Below are positions 21,193-31,400 of a DNA stretch of 64,000 nucleotides, one piece after another (position 1 is the stretch's first letter; every line of letters begins with the position of its first letter). The notes beneath the pieces are model-generated. The model did not search any database and had not been told where the DNA came from. It was given only the letters and a program-made list of their open reading frames with translations. The position numbers and the translations under genes were made by a program. The DNA comes from SKHV01 sp963678565 (lineage in GTDB: Bacteria > Bacteroidota > Bacteroidia > Bacteroidales > Prolixibacteraceae), in contig OY782875.1 in assembly GCA_963678565.1 (NCBI GenBank), positions 1,798,001-1,862,000 on the forward strand, written 5' to 3'.

Positions 21193-22416
21193 TTATTGAT
21201 TGTCTTTACCTTCTAGTTCTTTGATCCTTTTTTCCATATCAATTATATAAAGCGTCAATTCTTCTATTTTTTGTAAAAGAATCCGATTCATCTCTCCGAC
21301 GCTAACACCATCATTGTTTATTTTATCGGCAGTTGGAACATTAGGCAGGTGCTTGTTTTCTTTTATGAAGTTCTCAACTTCACTTATTTTTGGAAGTGAA
21401 TAGTCCTTTTCAAAGACATAATCTGGCCAAGGTGTGGCTTTTACAACTATTTCTGTTGCTATTATTTCTCCATTAACAGCTAGCTCGTAATTTCTAACAT
21501 TATTAGTACCAATACCAACAGCTCCTTCTACAAAGAGACCGTTTGATGGAACATTTGACCAAAGGGAACCAATAGCTACACCATCAGCAAAACCTGCTGT
21601 ACCGCCAACTGTTAAGCGATGTGGATGTATTGTCGTTTCATCATGGCCTATTACTACATGTCCATTTTCTGCAATAGCAATTCCATTGTCCTTATTGTCT
21701 CCTCTTGTTAGAAAGCCTAAATTTGAATTAGTATCAGCCCATAATCGTAACGTTGAGACACCAGAGGTTTGATTCCATACAGTAATGCCGTTATCTGCAC
21801 CATTACCTTTGACGAGCAATTTTCCCGGATAGGTGTTGTTTGCATAGGATCCAAGTGCAAGTTTACCTTCAACTTGGAGCTCAACATCTGGTGAAGTGGT
21901 GCCAATTCCAACCTTTTTAGTATTTCCATCAAAGTGAACATATTCCACTTCATCCTCATCATAGAACGAAGTTGAAATATTACTAATTGTTATTTTTTTT
22001 GTACTCTCAACATAAAAATTATGTTCCGTTGCGAAATAGTCTCCGCTTGAAGCTGCTTGCCATTCGATTGTAACATTGGCCGGGGTGTAGTATGTATTAG
22101 TTAATTTCACATATACTTGTCCTGTGCTATTAGTTGTTACAATTGTTTGAGTGTTAACTCCAGAATAGTGACCGATATTAGTCATACTTGGATATTCATA
22201 CACTCCAATATCTGCAAATGTAGAGTGTGTATTGTACGTGATCGTTAAAGTTACATTACTATTTATTCCTGTATTTATAAATATTCTAGGATCATTGCCA
22301 CCAATTACTGAATAAGTTTTACTTCCCGAAATATCAGTAAGGTGCTCCTCAATTGTTTGTGAATATGAAGACAGGCTTATTATTACTAAGCTTAAGATAA
22401 TAGTTATTCTTTTCAT
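21193..22416 (-). CDS. Secreted fibre-like protein of module copy 1
   Basis: About 407 residues with a signal peptide (MKRITIILSLVIISLSSYSQ). A PPC-like beta domain follows (SKTYSVIGGNDPRIFINTG, TLTITYNTHSTFADIGVYEY), then fibre-type repeats with KVGIGTTSPDVELQVEGKLA and GNGADNGITVWNQTS. The C-terminal cap is common in Bacteroidota tail-fibre-like proteins: FIKENKHLPNVPTADKI, then a coiled coil (LLQKIEELTLYIIDMEKRIK). No peptidase S74 domain is present, unlike the fibre gene of copy 2. An in-frame ATG three codons upstream (22425) is possible; I chose the one that begins the signal peptide. It is probably a trimeric surface fibre. Confidence 0.7.
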   Translation of the reverse strand: MKRITIILSLVIISLSSYSQTIEEHLTDISGSKTYSVIGGNDPRIFINTGINSNVTLTITYNTHSTFADIGVYEYPSMTNIGHYSGVNTQTIVTTNSTGQVYVKLTNTYYTPANVTIEWQAASSGDYFATEHNFYVESTKKITISNISTSFYDEDEVEYVHFDGNTKKVGIGTTSPDVELQVEGKLALGSYANNTYPGKLLVKGNGADNGITVWNQTSGVSTLRLWADTNSNLGFLTRGDNKDNGIAIAENGHVVIGHDETTIHPHRLTVGGTAGFADGVAIGSLWSNVPSNGLFVEGAVGIGTNNVRNYELAVNGEIIATEIVVKATPWPDYVFEKDYSLPKISEVENFIKENKHLPNVPTADKINNDGVSVGEMNRILLQKIEELTLYIIDMEKRIKELEGKDNQ

Positions 22417-22437
22417 GTTAGGCATTTTTTTTATTTT

Positions 22438-22836
22438 TCAATTGTTTTCCTTTTTATCTATTATATCTCGTCTTTCCTTTAATTTTTGATCGATTCTCTT
22501 AATCTGTTTTTCGGTCAAAATGTTTCGAAATGATTCAACATTGCTATTGTAATCATTTTACAAGCTTCCTTTCTCATCTTCACTTTCTGTGCTTCTAAAC
22601 TCGATGCTTATTTTCCGCTCATTGATAAGGATTGGCCTTCATTTTATGATTTAATCATCTGTTAATTCTAGATCTTTTGCTAAGGCTGACAAGTTTGCAT
22701 CAACAACTTCTAATAAAGTTGATTCATTAATGATAGTTTCATTGTTTATTGAATCACTTTGTTCACTTTGAGCTTTAACGGAGATACTTCCAATAATGAG
22801 TAATATTAGGAAGGAAATTAGTCTAATAGGTTTCAT
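22438..22836 (-). pseudogene. Decayed small secreted protein, possibly Spy/CpxP-like
   Basis: The first 61 codons are open with a signal peptide (MKPIRLISFLILLIIGSISVKAQ) and end in LAKDLELTDD. In another frame, after a frameshift and one TAA, an open block reads YNSNVESFRNILTEKQIKRI, then DQKLKERRD, up to a TGA at 22438-22440. The LTDD/LTEKQ pair and the basic helices recall the LTxxQ motifs of Spy/CpxP periplasmic chaperones, a weak resemblance. The first 61 codons alone may be expressed. Confidence 0.35.
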
Positions 22837-23486
22837 GTTTTAGGATTGGTTTATAAATTAAATTACGAAACAAGTATATAGATAAATATTATTATTAGAA
22901 TTAAGTAAAGATCTGCCATGTAACATGTTTTATGAAATCTAAACTTAATCTTAGTATAACTAAATCCCACTTTCAAAGCACAAACCCTTGGTTTTGCATT
23001 GTATTATATAAGTGAATGTATAGATAAAGCAGTTAGTATCATCTTTTTTTATTGCGGAAACAATGAAAGAGAAAACTCATAAGGAATTTCTAAAGTTTGG
23101 ATTTGCACTATTGAATTCAGCGAGTCATATCATACCTTGATGAAACAGGAATTTTAGCTTGTATTTTTTCTGGTTCGAGATTGCAACTTTTTATCTTAAC
23201 CTAGATAAGTAATGCCTTTAGTTCGATTTAAATTATTAATCGTTTCAAACTCCATCCCTCCAGCCGTTTATTTTTGTCACACTTTTGAATCAAAAAGCCA
23301 ACCACTTCCATCGTACCCCACGGTGGTTTTGCGCTAAAAATAAACTGCCTCCAAAGCTAAGTTACATAACAAGCACTATATAACCGCCACACAAATCCTC
23401 CCACAGCCAAAGCCGTCATATATTTATATGTAAAATAACGCTAGTCAAAATTTTGGAAAATAGAATTTCAATAAATGGTATTAATC
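22837..23486. other. Gene-free 650-bp stretch
   Basis: No open frame of gene quality exists on either strand. The stretch around 23225-23430 is less AT-rich (GTACCCCACGGTGG, GCCAAAGCCG), and reads in reverse as GGCGGTTATATAGTGC followed by TTGTTATGTAAC. It faintly recalls integron-type recombination sites but does not fit the core rule, so it is left unassigned. Confidence 0.35.
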
Positions 23487-25532
23487 CTAATTATGAGATA
23501 AAAAATTGTAAGTATTGTCATGATTAATGAAGTACTGTTTTCCATCATTGATTATAAAAGGTAGTTCCTCCTTGCCTTTTGATAGATTTCTTAGCCAATA
23601 AATTGTACCCTTGGGGATATTTTTGAATCTTATAAATGGATATTTAGCCTCCTGTTTTCCTGCATGCTTCCATCCAAAGTCCCAATAATAAAGTTGGTAT
23701 TTATCACCTATGTTTATTGAATTGTTGGCATTTCTGGGCATAAACCTGATTTGATTAATGATTATAGGTTTTTCAAATTTATTACCGATGTAAATCAAAT
23801 CAGCATAGGTCTCAAGATCTAAATCAAAAGCATTTGATAGATTGCCGAATCCTTTTGTTTTTGATAAGCCAATTGCCTCACCAACTTCTTTATAATATTT
23901 TTGGTCAGTGAAATTATATCTATTGATTTCTTTAGGATTAGTGCTATAATTAAGAAAATGTTCTTTCCTAGAATCTTGATCTGTAGAGTAAAATTCAATT
24001 TCGGATAAATATATTTTTGATTTGCTTGTAGTATCAGTAATTATTCTATAATACTTATAAGGCTTCGTAGGATTTACATTAATAGTATAGACTTTTATTT
24101 GGGTTGTATCTTTAAGGTTATATAAAACTTCTTTTTTATTGAATAGTGAATCATTGGAAGCTTCAATTTTGCTACCTAATAAATTATAGGCAAACTCTTT
24201 CATTCTTTTCTTAATTGGGAATTTATTGTAGACAGTAATGTCATGATATTGATTTGGATGGATTTTTATTTCATGAGGTTTTTTACCTTTTTTGTATTGA
24301 TACATATTATTGACAGGTATCATCTTGTATCCATCAAAATAACAAGGTATGCCAACAATGTCATCTCTAATTGCTTTGAATGATACTCTGTTGCGTTCCT
24401 TACTTAGAACTGAATAAGCGACAGGGTAGAAATCTTGATTTATTGGGATGCAGAAGTATGCTATGTTGTTATTTTCGGGAAACTCATAAATGTCGACATC
24501 AATATCTTGCGTCTGAATGTATTGATTACTTACATCAATTATGTAAGGTGAATTGAAAATTGCAGGTAGTTGTTCGTTTGGCCCCTTATTCATATAGGGT
24601 GAATCCGAATTTGCCGAGAAAGTATACCTAAAAACTTTTGGTATTTTATCATAAATAAAACGAGGTGAAAATTTAGTTTCTATACCATCAATACATAAAG
24701 TCGAGTCTTTGTATTCTGGGAATGACAGCCAATAATGCCTTGAGGCCCTATCCATCCATTGCGGAACAAAGTCAATTGCACACGCAATTCCAGCATATCT
24801 TAATATCTGGCAATTGCTAGTAGCCTTTTCTATGCATTTGTAATTTTGATAATTGACAAAATTCCAAACGCCCCAATCGGGTAAAAAATTCTTTTGTCTA
24901 TGGACTTTAAATAATTTAAGATAGTTCTGTACTAAAGATATGTTTTTAATAATATTATTATGATCTATAGTGTCATAAAATAATTCTTTTATTCTTGTTG
25001 CAATAAAAGGTAGTCGTAATGTTATTGGTTCATTCAATACTCGATAGGGCAAAATATATTCACAGAAATTTTGAAATGAAGTCGAATTAAATTCTGAATG
25101 ATCCCAAACCTGAAAGGCATAATCAATTCTATTGATAATAAGCTTTGATGTAATGTCGTTAATGTCTGATTTTGAATTTAACTTTATTAATGTTGCATTC
25201 TTATATTTTTGAAAGTATGCTTCTTTCTTAATTCTATCATAATGTGATTTTTGATTAATTACAGAATCCTCCTTTAAATAATGTTTATCTATGAAAGTAG
25301 GGTATTCAATAAAGCTACCCGAATGGTATATTGAATTTTTTATAAGAAATATTGCTGCTTTTAATTTTAAAGAATCTTCTTCACTTGAATAGTGTTTTAG
25401 TATTTTCAATATTTCCTCAGAATTTTGTGGCGCCAGTTCAATTATGTCTTTATATTTCTTTTTATAACGATTCACACAAGAGAACTGTAGCAAACCTAAA
25501 ACTATTATAAGTGATAAGATACGATATAGCAT
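23487..25532 (-). CDS. Lipoprotein with transglutaminase-like domain
   Basis: A 681-residue lipoprotein (lipobox LLQFSC, Cys at residue 19). The middle holds a transglutaminase-like segment: CQILRYAGIACAIDFVPQWM (catalytic-Cys region) and RHYWLSFPE, the expected His region. The last 170 residues look like an F5/8 type C carbohydrate-binding sandwich (KIYLSEIEFYST, NAFDLDLETYAD, IIINQIRFMPRNANN). Related Bacteroidota lipoproteins are surface-anchored. It lies at the hub between the two RHS modules, divergent from the O-antigen-ligase-like gene with a 66-bp spacer, and is followed on its strand by copy 1. A role in modifying or anchoring module proteins is only a possibility. Confidence 0.65.
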   Translation of the reverse strand: MLYRILSLIIVLGLLQFSCVNRYKKKYKDIIELAPQNSEEILKILKHYSSEEDSLKLKAAIFLIKNSIYHSGSFIEYPTFIDKHYLKEDSVINQKSHYDRIKKEAYFQKYKNATLIKLNSKSDINDITSKLIINRIDYAFQVWDHSEFNSTSFQNFCEYILPYRVLNEPITLRLPFIATRIKELFYDTIDHNNIIKNISLVQNYLKLFKVHRQKNFLPDWGVWNFVNYQNYKCIEKATSNCQILRYAGIACAIDFVPQWMDRASRHYWLSFPEYKDSTLCIDGIETKFSPRFIYDKIPKVFRYTFSANSDSPYMNKGPNEQLPAIFNSPYIIDVSNQYIQTQDIDVDIYEFPENNNIAYFCIPINQDFYPVAYSVLSKERNRVSFKAIRDDIVGIPCYFDGYKMIPVNNMYQYKKGKKPHEIKIHPNQYHDITVYNKFPIKKRMKEFAYNLLGSKIEASNDSLFNKKEVLYNLKDTTQIKVYTINVNPTKPYKYYRIITDTTSKSKIYLSEIEFYSTDQDSRKEHFLNYSTNPKEINRYNFTDQKYYKEVGEAIGLSKTKGFGNLSNAFDLDLETYADLIYIGNKFEKPIIINQIRFMPRNANNSINIGDKYQLYYWDFGWKHAGKQEAKYPFIRFKNIPKGTIYWLRNLSKGKEELPFIINDGKQYFINHDNTYNFLSHN

Positions 25533-25598
25533 AGTTAGAAATTAATAATAAATATAATTGTATTATAATAGATATATTACAAATTAAATTTATTTTGT

Positions 25599-27431
25599 AT
25601 GAAAAACCTAGCTGCAATGAAAAGATTGGAAATTATCCTTTTAAATATTTTGTTTCTATTATTCTACTTGTTTGTATTTTCTTTCCCGTTTGTGCATAGT
25701 AATGCATTTGTAGATCAATTAAATACCCCAAAAATACTTTTTCTTGAATTGGGAGTAATCTTGTTTTCAATAATTGCATTGATTTACTTTTTTGTCAAAA
25801 AGAAGAATAAAATATCCATACATACTAGTAATGTTTTATTGATTTTAATCGTTTCATATGTTATAATTAGTTGGCAACTAAATGAACGCAGTGATTTATA
25901 TACAGATACTATTTTTCAGATTTTAAGCTTAATAGTCTTACTTTTTATCGGTAGGTATTTATTTAAACTAACCTCAGAAATATACGGTAGGGTAAGAAAA
26001 GCAGTAAGTCTAATTGTTGTTATTTCTTTTAGTTTGTTGCTCATAGTTGGGCTTTGGCAATACCTTGACACAAAAAATTTATTCTTGGTCAAGGGTTGGA
26101 TTGATAATTCTGGAATATATTCTATTTATTTAATTGTTCTATTGCCAATAGTAATCAAAGAATTGTCAGTTCTTAATTTGAATAAAAGACATGTTGTTTT
26201 TTTTAGGATGTTGTTGATGCTTTTATCGATCCTTATTCTAATAATTACAAAATCAAGAACTGCATTATTCGCATTTATTGTAATACTTATCGCAGGGGGC
26301 TTTTTGAAAGTAAAAGAGCGATACCCGAAATGGTTAAGAAAATATAGGTTTATCTTAGTGTCCATAAGTCTTTTGTTGTTCTTGTTTACTGCTATTGGGG
26401 TCACTCAATATAAAACTGGTTCTATAACAGGTCGTAAACTAATCTACACTACCACCTGGCAAATGATAAAAGACAAACCATTGTTGGGGCATGGTATTGG
26501 TCGATACTTAGCAGTTAAGAATTTGTATCAGATTGATAATTTTAAAAATGGTGTTTTTGATGATATAGACGGACTCTATGTTGACGACTTGGAATTTGCT
26601 TTTAATGATTATTTACAAATTGGAAGTACTATGGGTATTCCATTTCTGCTACTTTGTTTATTTGCAATATTTTTTATTGTTTATTATAGTAGTAAAAATA
26701 AAAATTTGAACATATTTTTACTACTATCATTAATTGCTCTACTTATTTCAAGTCTTTTTTCATATCCTTTACAACGAACATCAACACAGGTGTTATTTGT
26801 CTTTTTATTTAGTTCATTTTTATCCACAACAAAAGAAAATCCGCTGATAACACTTCAAATAAATAAATTCATCAGTTATTTTCTCAGTGTTACTCTGATC
26901 ATATTTCTAATCGTTGGTGATGTTGGTTTGGTAGAGTACTATAGGTCAGAAAAAGAATGGAACAAATTAGCTCATTCTAAAATATTCAATTCAGAAACGA
27001 ATAAGGTAAAAGATAACTATCAATCATTATATGACAATTTAAAATCGAATGATCTGTTTCTGTATAATTATGGGGCGATCATGTGTGAACTCGGTTATTA
27101 TGATACAGCTGTTGCAATGCTTGGAGAATCACAAATTACTAGAAATGATTTTGATGGATTTTTATATCTGGCCGATTCGTATAAAGGAAAGGGTGATCTT
27201 GTACTTGCAGAGGATAGTTATTTTAATGCAATCTGGTTAATACCCCACAAGCTGAGGTCAAAATATTTACTATTTAGGTTTTATTGTGATACTAGACGTT
27301 ATGAGGAGGCGATATTTATGGGGAATATTATTTTGGAAAGCCCAATTAAAGTGCATTCTGAATTGTCTGATAAGTATATTTATGATGTAATGCAAAAACA
27401 AAGTGAATTAAAAAAATCTATAAGCAAATAG
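25599..27431 (+). CDS. O-antigen-ligase/polymerase-like membrane protein with TPR tail
   Basis: A 610-residue polytopic membrane protein with about 12 hydrophobic segments. It has Wzy_C-type landmarks: a TKSRTALFAF loop and the periplasmic segment KPLLGHGIGRYLAV. A soluble tail of about 150 residues with TPR-like helices follows (YNYGAIMCELGYYDTAVAML, FLYLADSYKGKGDLVLAEDS). This superfamily includes O-antigen ligases, polysaccharide polymerases and PglL-type protein O-oligosaccharyltransferases, and sequence alone does not separate them. No glycan-synthesis genes are nearby, and the downstream genes are five exported proteins. A protein-glycosylation role for the module is therefore worth testing but unproven. 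Confidence 0.65.
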   Translation: MKNLAAMKRLEIILLNILFLLFYLFVFSFPFVHSNAFVDQLNTPKILFLELGVILFSIIALIYFFVKKKNKISIHTSNVLLILIVSYVIISWQLNERSDLYTDTIFQILSLIVLLFIGRYLFKLTSEIYGRVRKAVSLIVVISFSLLLIVGLWQYLDTKNLFLVKGWIDNSGIYSIYLIVLLPIVIKELSVLNLNKRHVVFFRMLLMLLSILILIITKSRTALFAFIVILIAGGFLKVKERYPKWLRKYRFILVSISLLLFLFTAIGVTQYKTGSITGRKLIYTTTWQMIKDKPLLGHGIGRYLAVKNLYQIDNFKNGVFDDIDGLYVDDLEFAFNDYLQIGSTMGIPFLLLCLFAIFFIVYYSSKNKNLNIFLLLSLIALLISSLFSYPLQRTSTQVLFVFLFSSFLSTTKENPLITLQINKFISYFLSVTLIIFLIVGDVGLVEYYRSEKEWNKLAHSKIFNSETNKVKDNYQSLYDNLKSNDLFLYNYGAIMCELGYYDTAVAMLGESQITRNDFDGFLYLADSYKGKGDLVLAEDSYFNAIWLIPHKLRSKYLLFRFYCDTRRYEEAIFMGNIILESPIKVHSELSDKYIYDVMQKQSELKKSISK

Positions 27432-27561
27432 TTAATTGGTGTAATGGTTTTCGTATATAGAATTAGTATAAATAATTTAATGTGAAATGAAAACGTTTGC
27501 AGAATAAGATAAACCTCTATATATTTATTTCAAAATTAACTGCTAATAATCTAAAACTATT

Positions 27562-28377
27562 ATGAAATTACTAACCTCTTTATTTTTAACCCTAATCACT
27601 TTTTCAAGCGTATATGCCCAGCTTGAAGTAAATAGCTATAACAATGTAAGTATTGGGTCTCCAAGCTATACAGGAAGTGGATATGATTTGAATGTTACTG
27701 GTAGCACCCGAATGCAATCAAGAGTTTATATGTATGGAGGTGCAAGCTTGTATAGTACTAATTATGTCTATGGCCGGCTTTCTGTATATAGTTCGTCAAG
27801 GTCTAATCCTTATGCATTAAAGGTTTCTGGTGAGACAAGTGGGTACCTTGTAGATATACAAGGGACTCTTAGGGTTAACTCTTCAGTATATACCTCTGAT
27901 GAAAGGTATAAGAAAAATATAAAATCTTATTCTGGAAGCACAGTATTATCTAAATTAAAGAAATTAGAAGCAAAAGAATATGAATTTAAAAAGTCCAAAG
28001 AGTTAAAAGAAGATTATATAAGAAATGTCAAAGCACATAGGCTAATTAACAAGGATTCAATTACTTTATCAGAAATATCTGATTCAATTTCTGCCGACTC
28101 AATAATTGTCCCTCATCTTCCATCTGGTAAGCGAGTTGGTTTTATAGCACAAGAAGTTGAAAAAGTCTTTCCTGATTTTGTTTCTGTTGATAAAACTACA
28201 GGTTACTATAGCGTTAACTATATAGAATTTATTCCAGTTTTGTGGGAGGCTGTTAAAGAGCAAGAAGTAATAATCGAGGACTTGCAGGCACAAGTTAGAA
28301 CAAATGAAGCTGATATTGTGGCTCTTAGACAAGAATTAGAAAAGCTTGTTAAGAAATTTGATAAGAAAAATCAATAG
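27562..28377 (+). CDS. Secreted fibre-like protein with peptidase S74 chaperone domain
   Basis: A 271-residue protein with a signal peptide (MKLLTSLFLTLITFSSVYA). Short beta-rich fibre repeats follow (YSSSRSNPYALKVSGETSGY). From about residue 112 there is a peptidase S74 intramolecular chaperone domain with the Ser-Lys signature SDERYKKNIK, then KRVGFIAQEVEKVFPDFVSV and YSVNYIEFIPVLWEAVKEQE, ending in a coiled coil. S74 domains trimerise fibre proteins and cut themselves off. It stands 33 bp before gene A2, the same relative place as the fibre gene of copy 1, which suggests a trimeric stalk is a standing part of the module. Confidence 0.8.
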   Translation: MKLLTSLFLTLITFSSVYAQLEVNSYNNVSIGSPSYTGSGYDLNVTGSTRMQSRVYMYGGASLYSTNYVYGRLSVYSSSRSNPYALKVSGETSGYLVDIQGTLRVNSSVYTSDERYKKNIKSYSGSTVLSKLKKLEAKEYEFKKSKELKEDYIRNVKAHRLINKDSITLSEISDSISADSIIVPHLPSGKRVGFIAQEVEKVFPDFVSVDKTTGYYSVNYIEFIPVLWEAVKEQEVIIEDLQAQVRTNEADIVALRQELEKLVKKFDKKNQ

Positions 28378-28410
28378 CTTCTTCCTTACCCACTTGAATA
28401 TTTAGATGTT

Positions 28411-31400
28411 ATGAAAAGTATCATACTAGTTTTATTGTTGTTCATTACGACAAATATCCTTGCTCAATTATCTCCCAGTGTTGAGATCAATAGTCCAAAC
28501 GTGACTGCCATTCAGACAGTTGAAAACATACCAATTGATTATTTCACGGGTAAACCCAATATAGATATCCCGATCTATAATCTGAATATGGGATCGATTA
28601 ATGTTCCTATTTCATTAAGCTATAATCCAGATATAGTTAAACCAGCAGAACATCCTTCTTGGGTTGGTTTAGGGTGGAATTTGAATTGTGGGGGCGTGAT
28701 CACAAGAACAGTGCATGGTCTTCCAGATGAATACTACAATTTTGCCAATTCTGAGGAGGTTACTTCTGGCTATATTCAATCAGCAAATGGAGTGTCATTC
28801 CAAGCAATTCCAGAATTGCTTGGAATACCTTACTTATATGCTTTATATAATTCAACTGATTTGATATTGGAAGAACAAAAGGAGGTTGATCTTGAAGCTG
28901 ATGAATTTAATTTTAGTTTTTTAGGACATAGTGGTAAGATTATTTATGATGCAGATAATTCTAATTGGATTGTCATATCGGATGAAAACATCGAGGTAGC
29001 AAAAGTAGAATACAACCATAATTATTATTATAATGAAATTGGTGATAATAGCTATAGTGATAATGTTATAACCACTCAGCAGTTTAATTCTTCTGAAATA
29101 CATCTAGCTTATCGATATATTTATAGGATAAGTCTAGTGTTGGAGGACGGGACCTATGTTACTTTTGGTAATGATAAAGATGCTATAGAATATTCCTTCG
29201 ATTACAATGGTTTATTTACACCTGGCACTTCTGAAATTCAGACTGATGCTTGGTATATAAAAAAAATTGTGGATATTCAAGGAAACATGATAGAATTTAA
29301 CTATAGGGCAGGAGATCCAATTTGTAAAGTGAGTTATAATGTGAGAGATATTGACGTTCACGCTGGAAACCAAACTCTTTATTCTGACTATTCAAACGAT
29401 AAGGAAATTAAAAATGGTAAGGTAATATATCCTACATATTTATCCACAATTAATTCGGGCTACTGTAGCAGTGAAAAGTATGACCATGATGACCCTAACG
29501 AATCTCCACTTGAGGGCAGTGGTATTGGAATATCTTTTAATAGTAGTAATACTGACCGATTGACTTATGATTTAGGTTATTTGAAAAAGAGAGATAAGGA
29601 TACTGGGGGTGCCACAATCTTTCCAAATAATTTTCATTGGAGACAGCTAGATAATATTACCATCAATGGATTTTTAACAACAAGATATACATTTGACTAT
29701 GAGACCAATGACTATGGTATTGAAAATATAAATTACACACGACTAATGCTTTATGGTATGAATAAAGCCTCGTGGAGAGCAAGAGCATCTGACCATGATA
29801 TTGTAGATCAATATGAATTTGAATATAACGATATTAATTTAGGTGATTTTAACGTCACATCTGTAAACTTATTGGGATATGATAATAGTAGTATAGTATC
29901 AAAAACCAATGCGCTTTTAAAAAAAATAATATATCCTACTGGTGGTACCGTTCAATTCGAATGGGAGCCACACAGTTATGGTAAAATATTATTTAATAAC
30001 AAATTAATTGATGTAGTAATGACCAGCCTGAATTTGGGAAATAGAATAAAGTCAATAAAATATTTCGATGATGTTAGTTCCCATGCAGTAAAGGAATATA
30101 ATTATGAGTATCAATCATCAGGCGTTCTTAATGGATTACCAGAAATTTTAAAATCTAATAGTGGATATACAATAGATTTTCAAAGAAGTGCCTGCTTTTC
30201 TATTTTTAATGAGACATATTGCTCACCAGTACCATTATATACACAGTTTCCAATATTTATTGGACATATAGAAAGTACAAATCCGTTAAATGTAAATCTA
30301 TTTGCCTACCGATCTCCAATCGGTTATTCAAAGGTGAAAGAAGTTGATGTAAACAACGGAATTAATATTACATACGAATTTTATAATTTTCAGGACGATG
30401 TTTGGAAGGTGTGTATTTCTGATCAAAATAGCTCTGATCCAGCAATAACTGGTATTGATAATTTAAGTAACCTTAATATCCAACAACCATTAAGTAATCC
30501 TAGAGAAAATGATGTTGAATACCAAAATACCTTTTACTCAAATCTTAGTCCATTAGATTATCGACTTGAAGTTACAGGATGGCTGAGTTCGGATGCCTTT
30601 TGTCCTCGTATAACAACACCTATAGTTGGACAAATAAAAAAGAAAAGCAAAAGTGAAAACTCAATAACAACAACAACCAATTACTATTATGAAATTGATA
30701 ATGATCCTGATTTTATTCGCAGACTCCAAATAAACAATCAATACATATTTCAGGATGTAATTTCTACGCCGGATTGTTCCCTTCCTCTTCGAAGGCTTGC
30801 TTTGCTGGCATTTGCAGAAATTAGAAAAGAAGGAATTGCTTCAAGGTGTCATCTACGAAAAACAATCACAAAAATTAATGGAAAGTTTGAAACGCATAAT
30901 GAGTATGTTTATAATGAAGCAGGTCAATTAGGAAAAGAAATTTATAAGTTCAATAAGAACAGCGAGGGTGAATTTGAAAAGGTAATTAAATATCATGAAT
31001 ATTCTAGTTTAGATGAAAGTAGTTTTGGAGAGACTCTTTTAGAGTATAATATACTAAATCGAAATTATTTTACTCAAAGTTACCATGCTGACTATGACGA
31101 TAATTATACATTACTTTCAATGAGTTATTTTGATTATGCTGATTCTTTCCCATTTAACCCGAAAAAGAATTATCAATTGAGTAAGGATAATCAGGCAATT
31201 TTCAATGAGGTTATTGCTGATGAATTTTATGATAAAGAGGAGCTTTATAATGTAATTGAGTCAAAAATATTTTGTGCAGAAGAGTATAGCTTTGATAAAT
31301 ATAATAATATAAGCTCTATTTTAAGATACAATGCTCCTAATCAATACTATATCTGGAGCAGATGCAAATATGCTCCAATAGCTAAGATATCTTCTAAAGA

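Noticed and set aside
23361..23400. attC-like motif (reverse reading GGTTATATAGTGC, TTGTTATGTAAC)
   Set aside because: Does not fit the GTTRRRY / RYYYAAC core rule, has no second copy in the window and no integron integrase.
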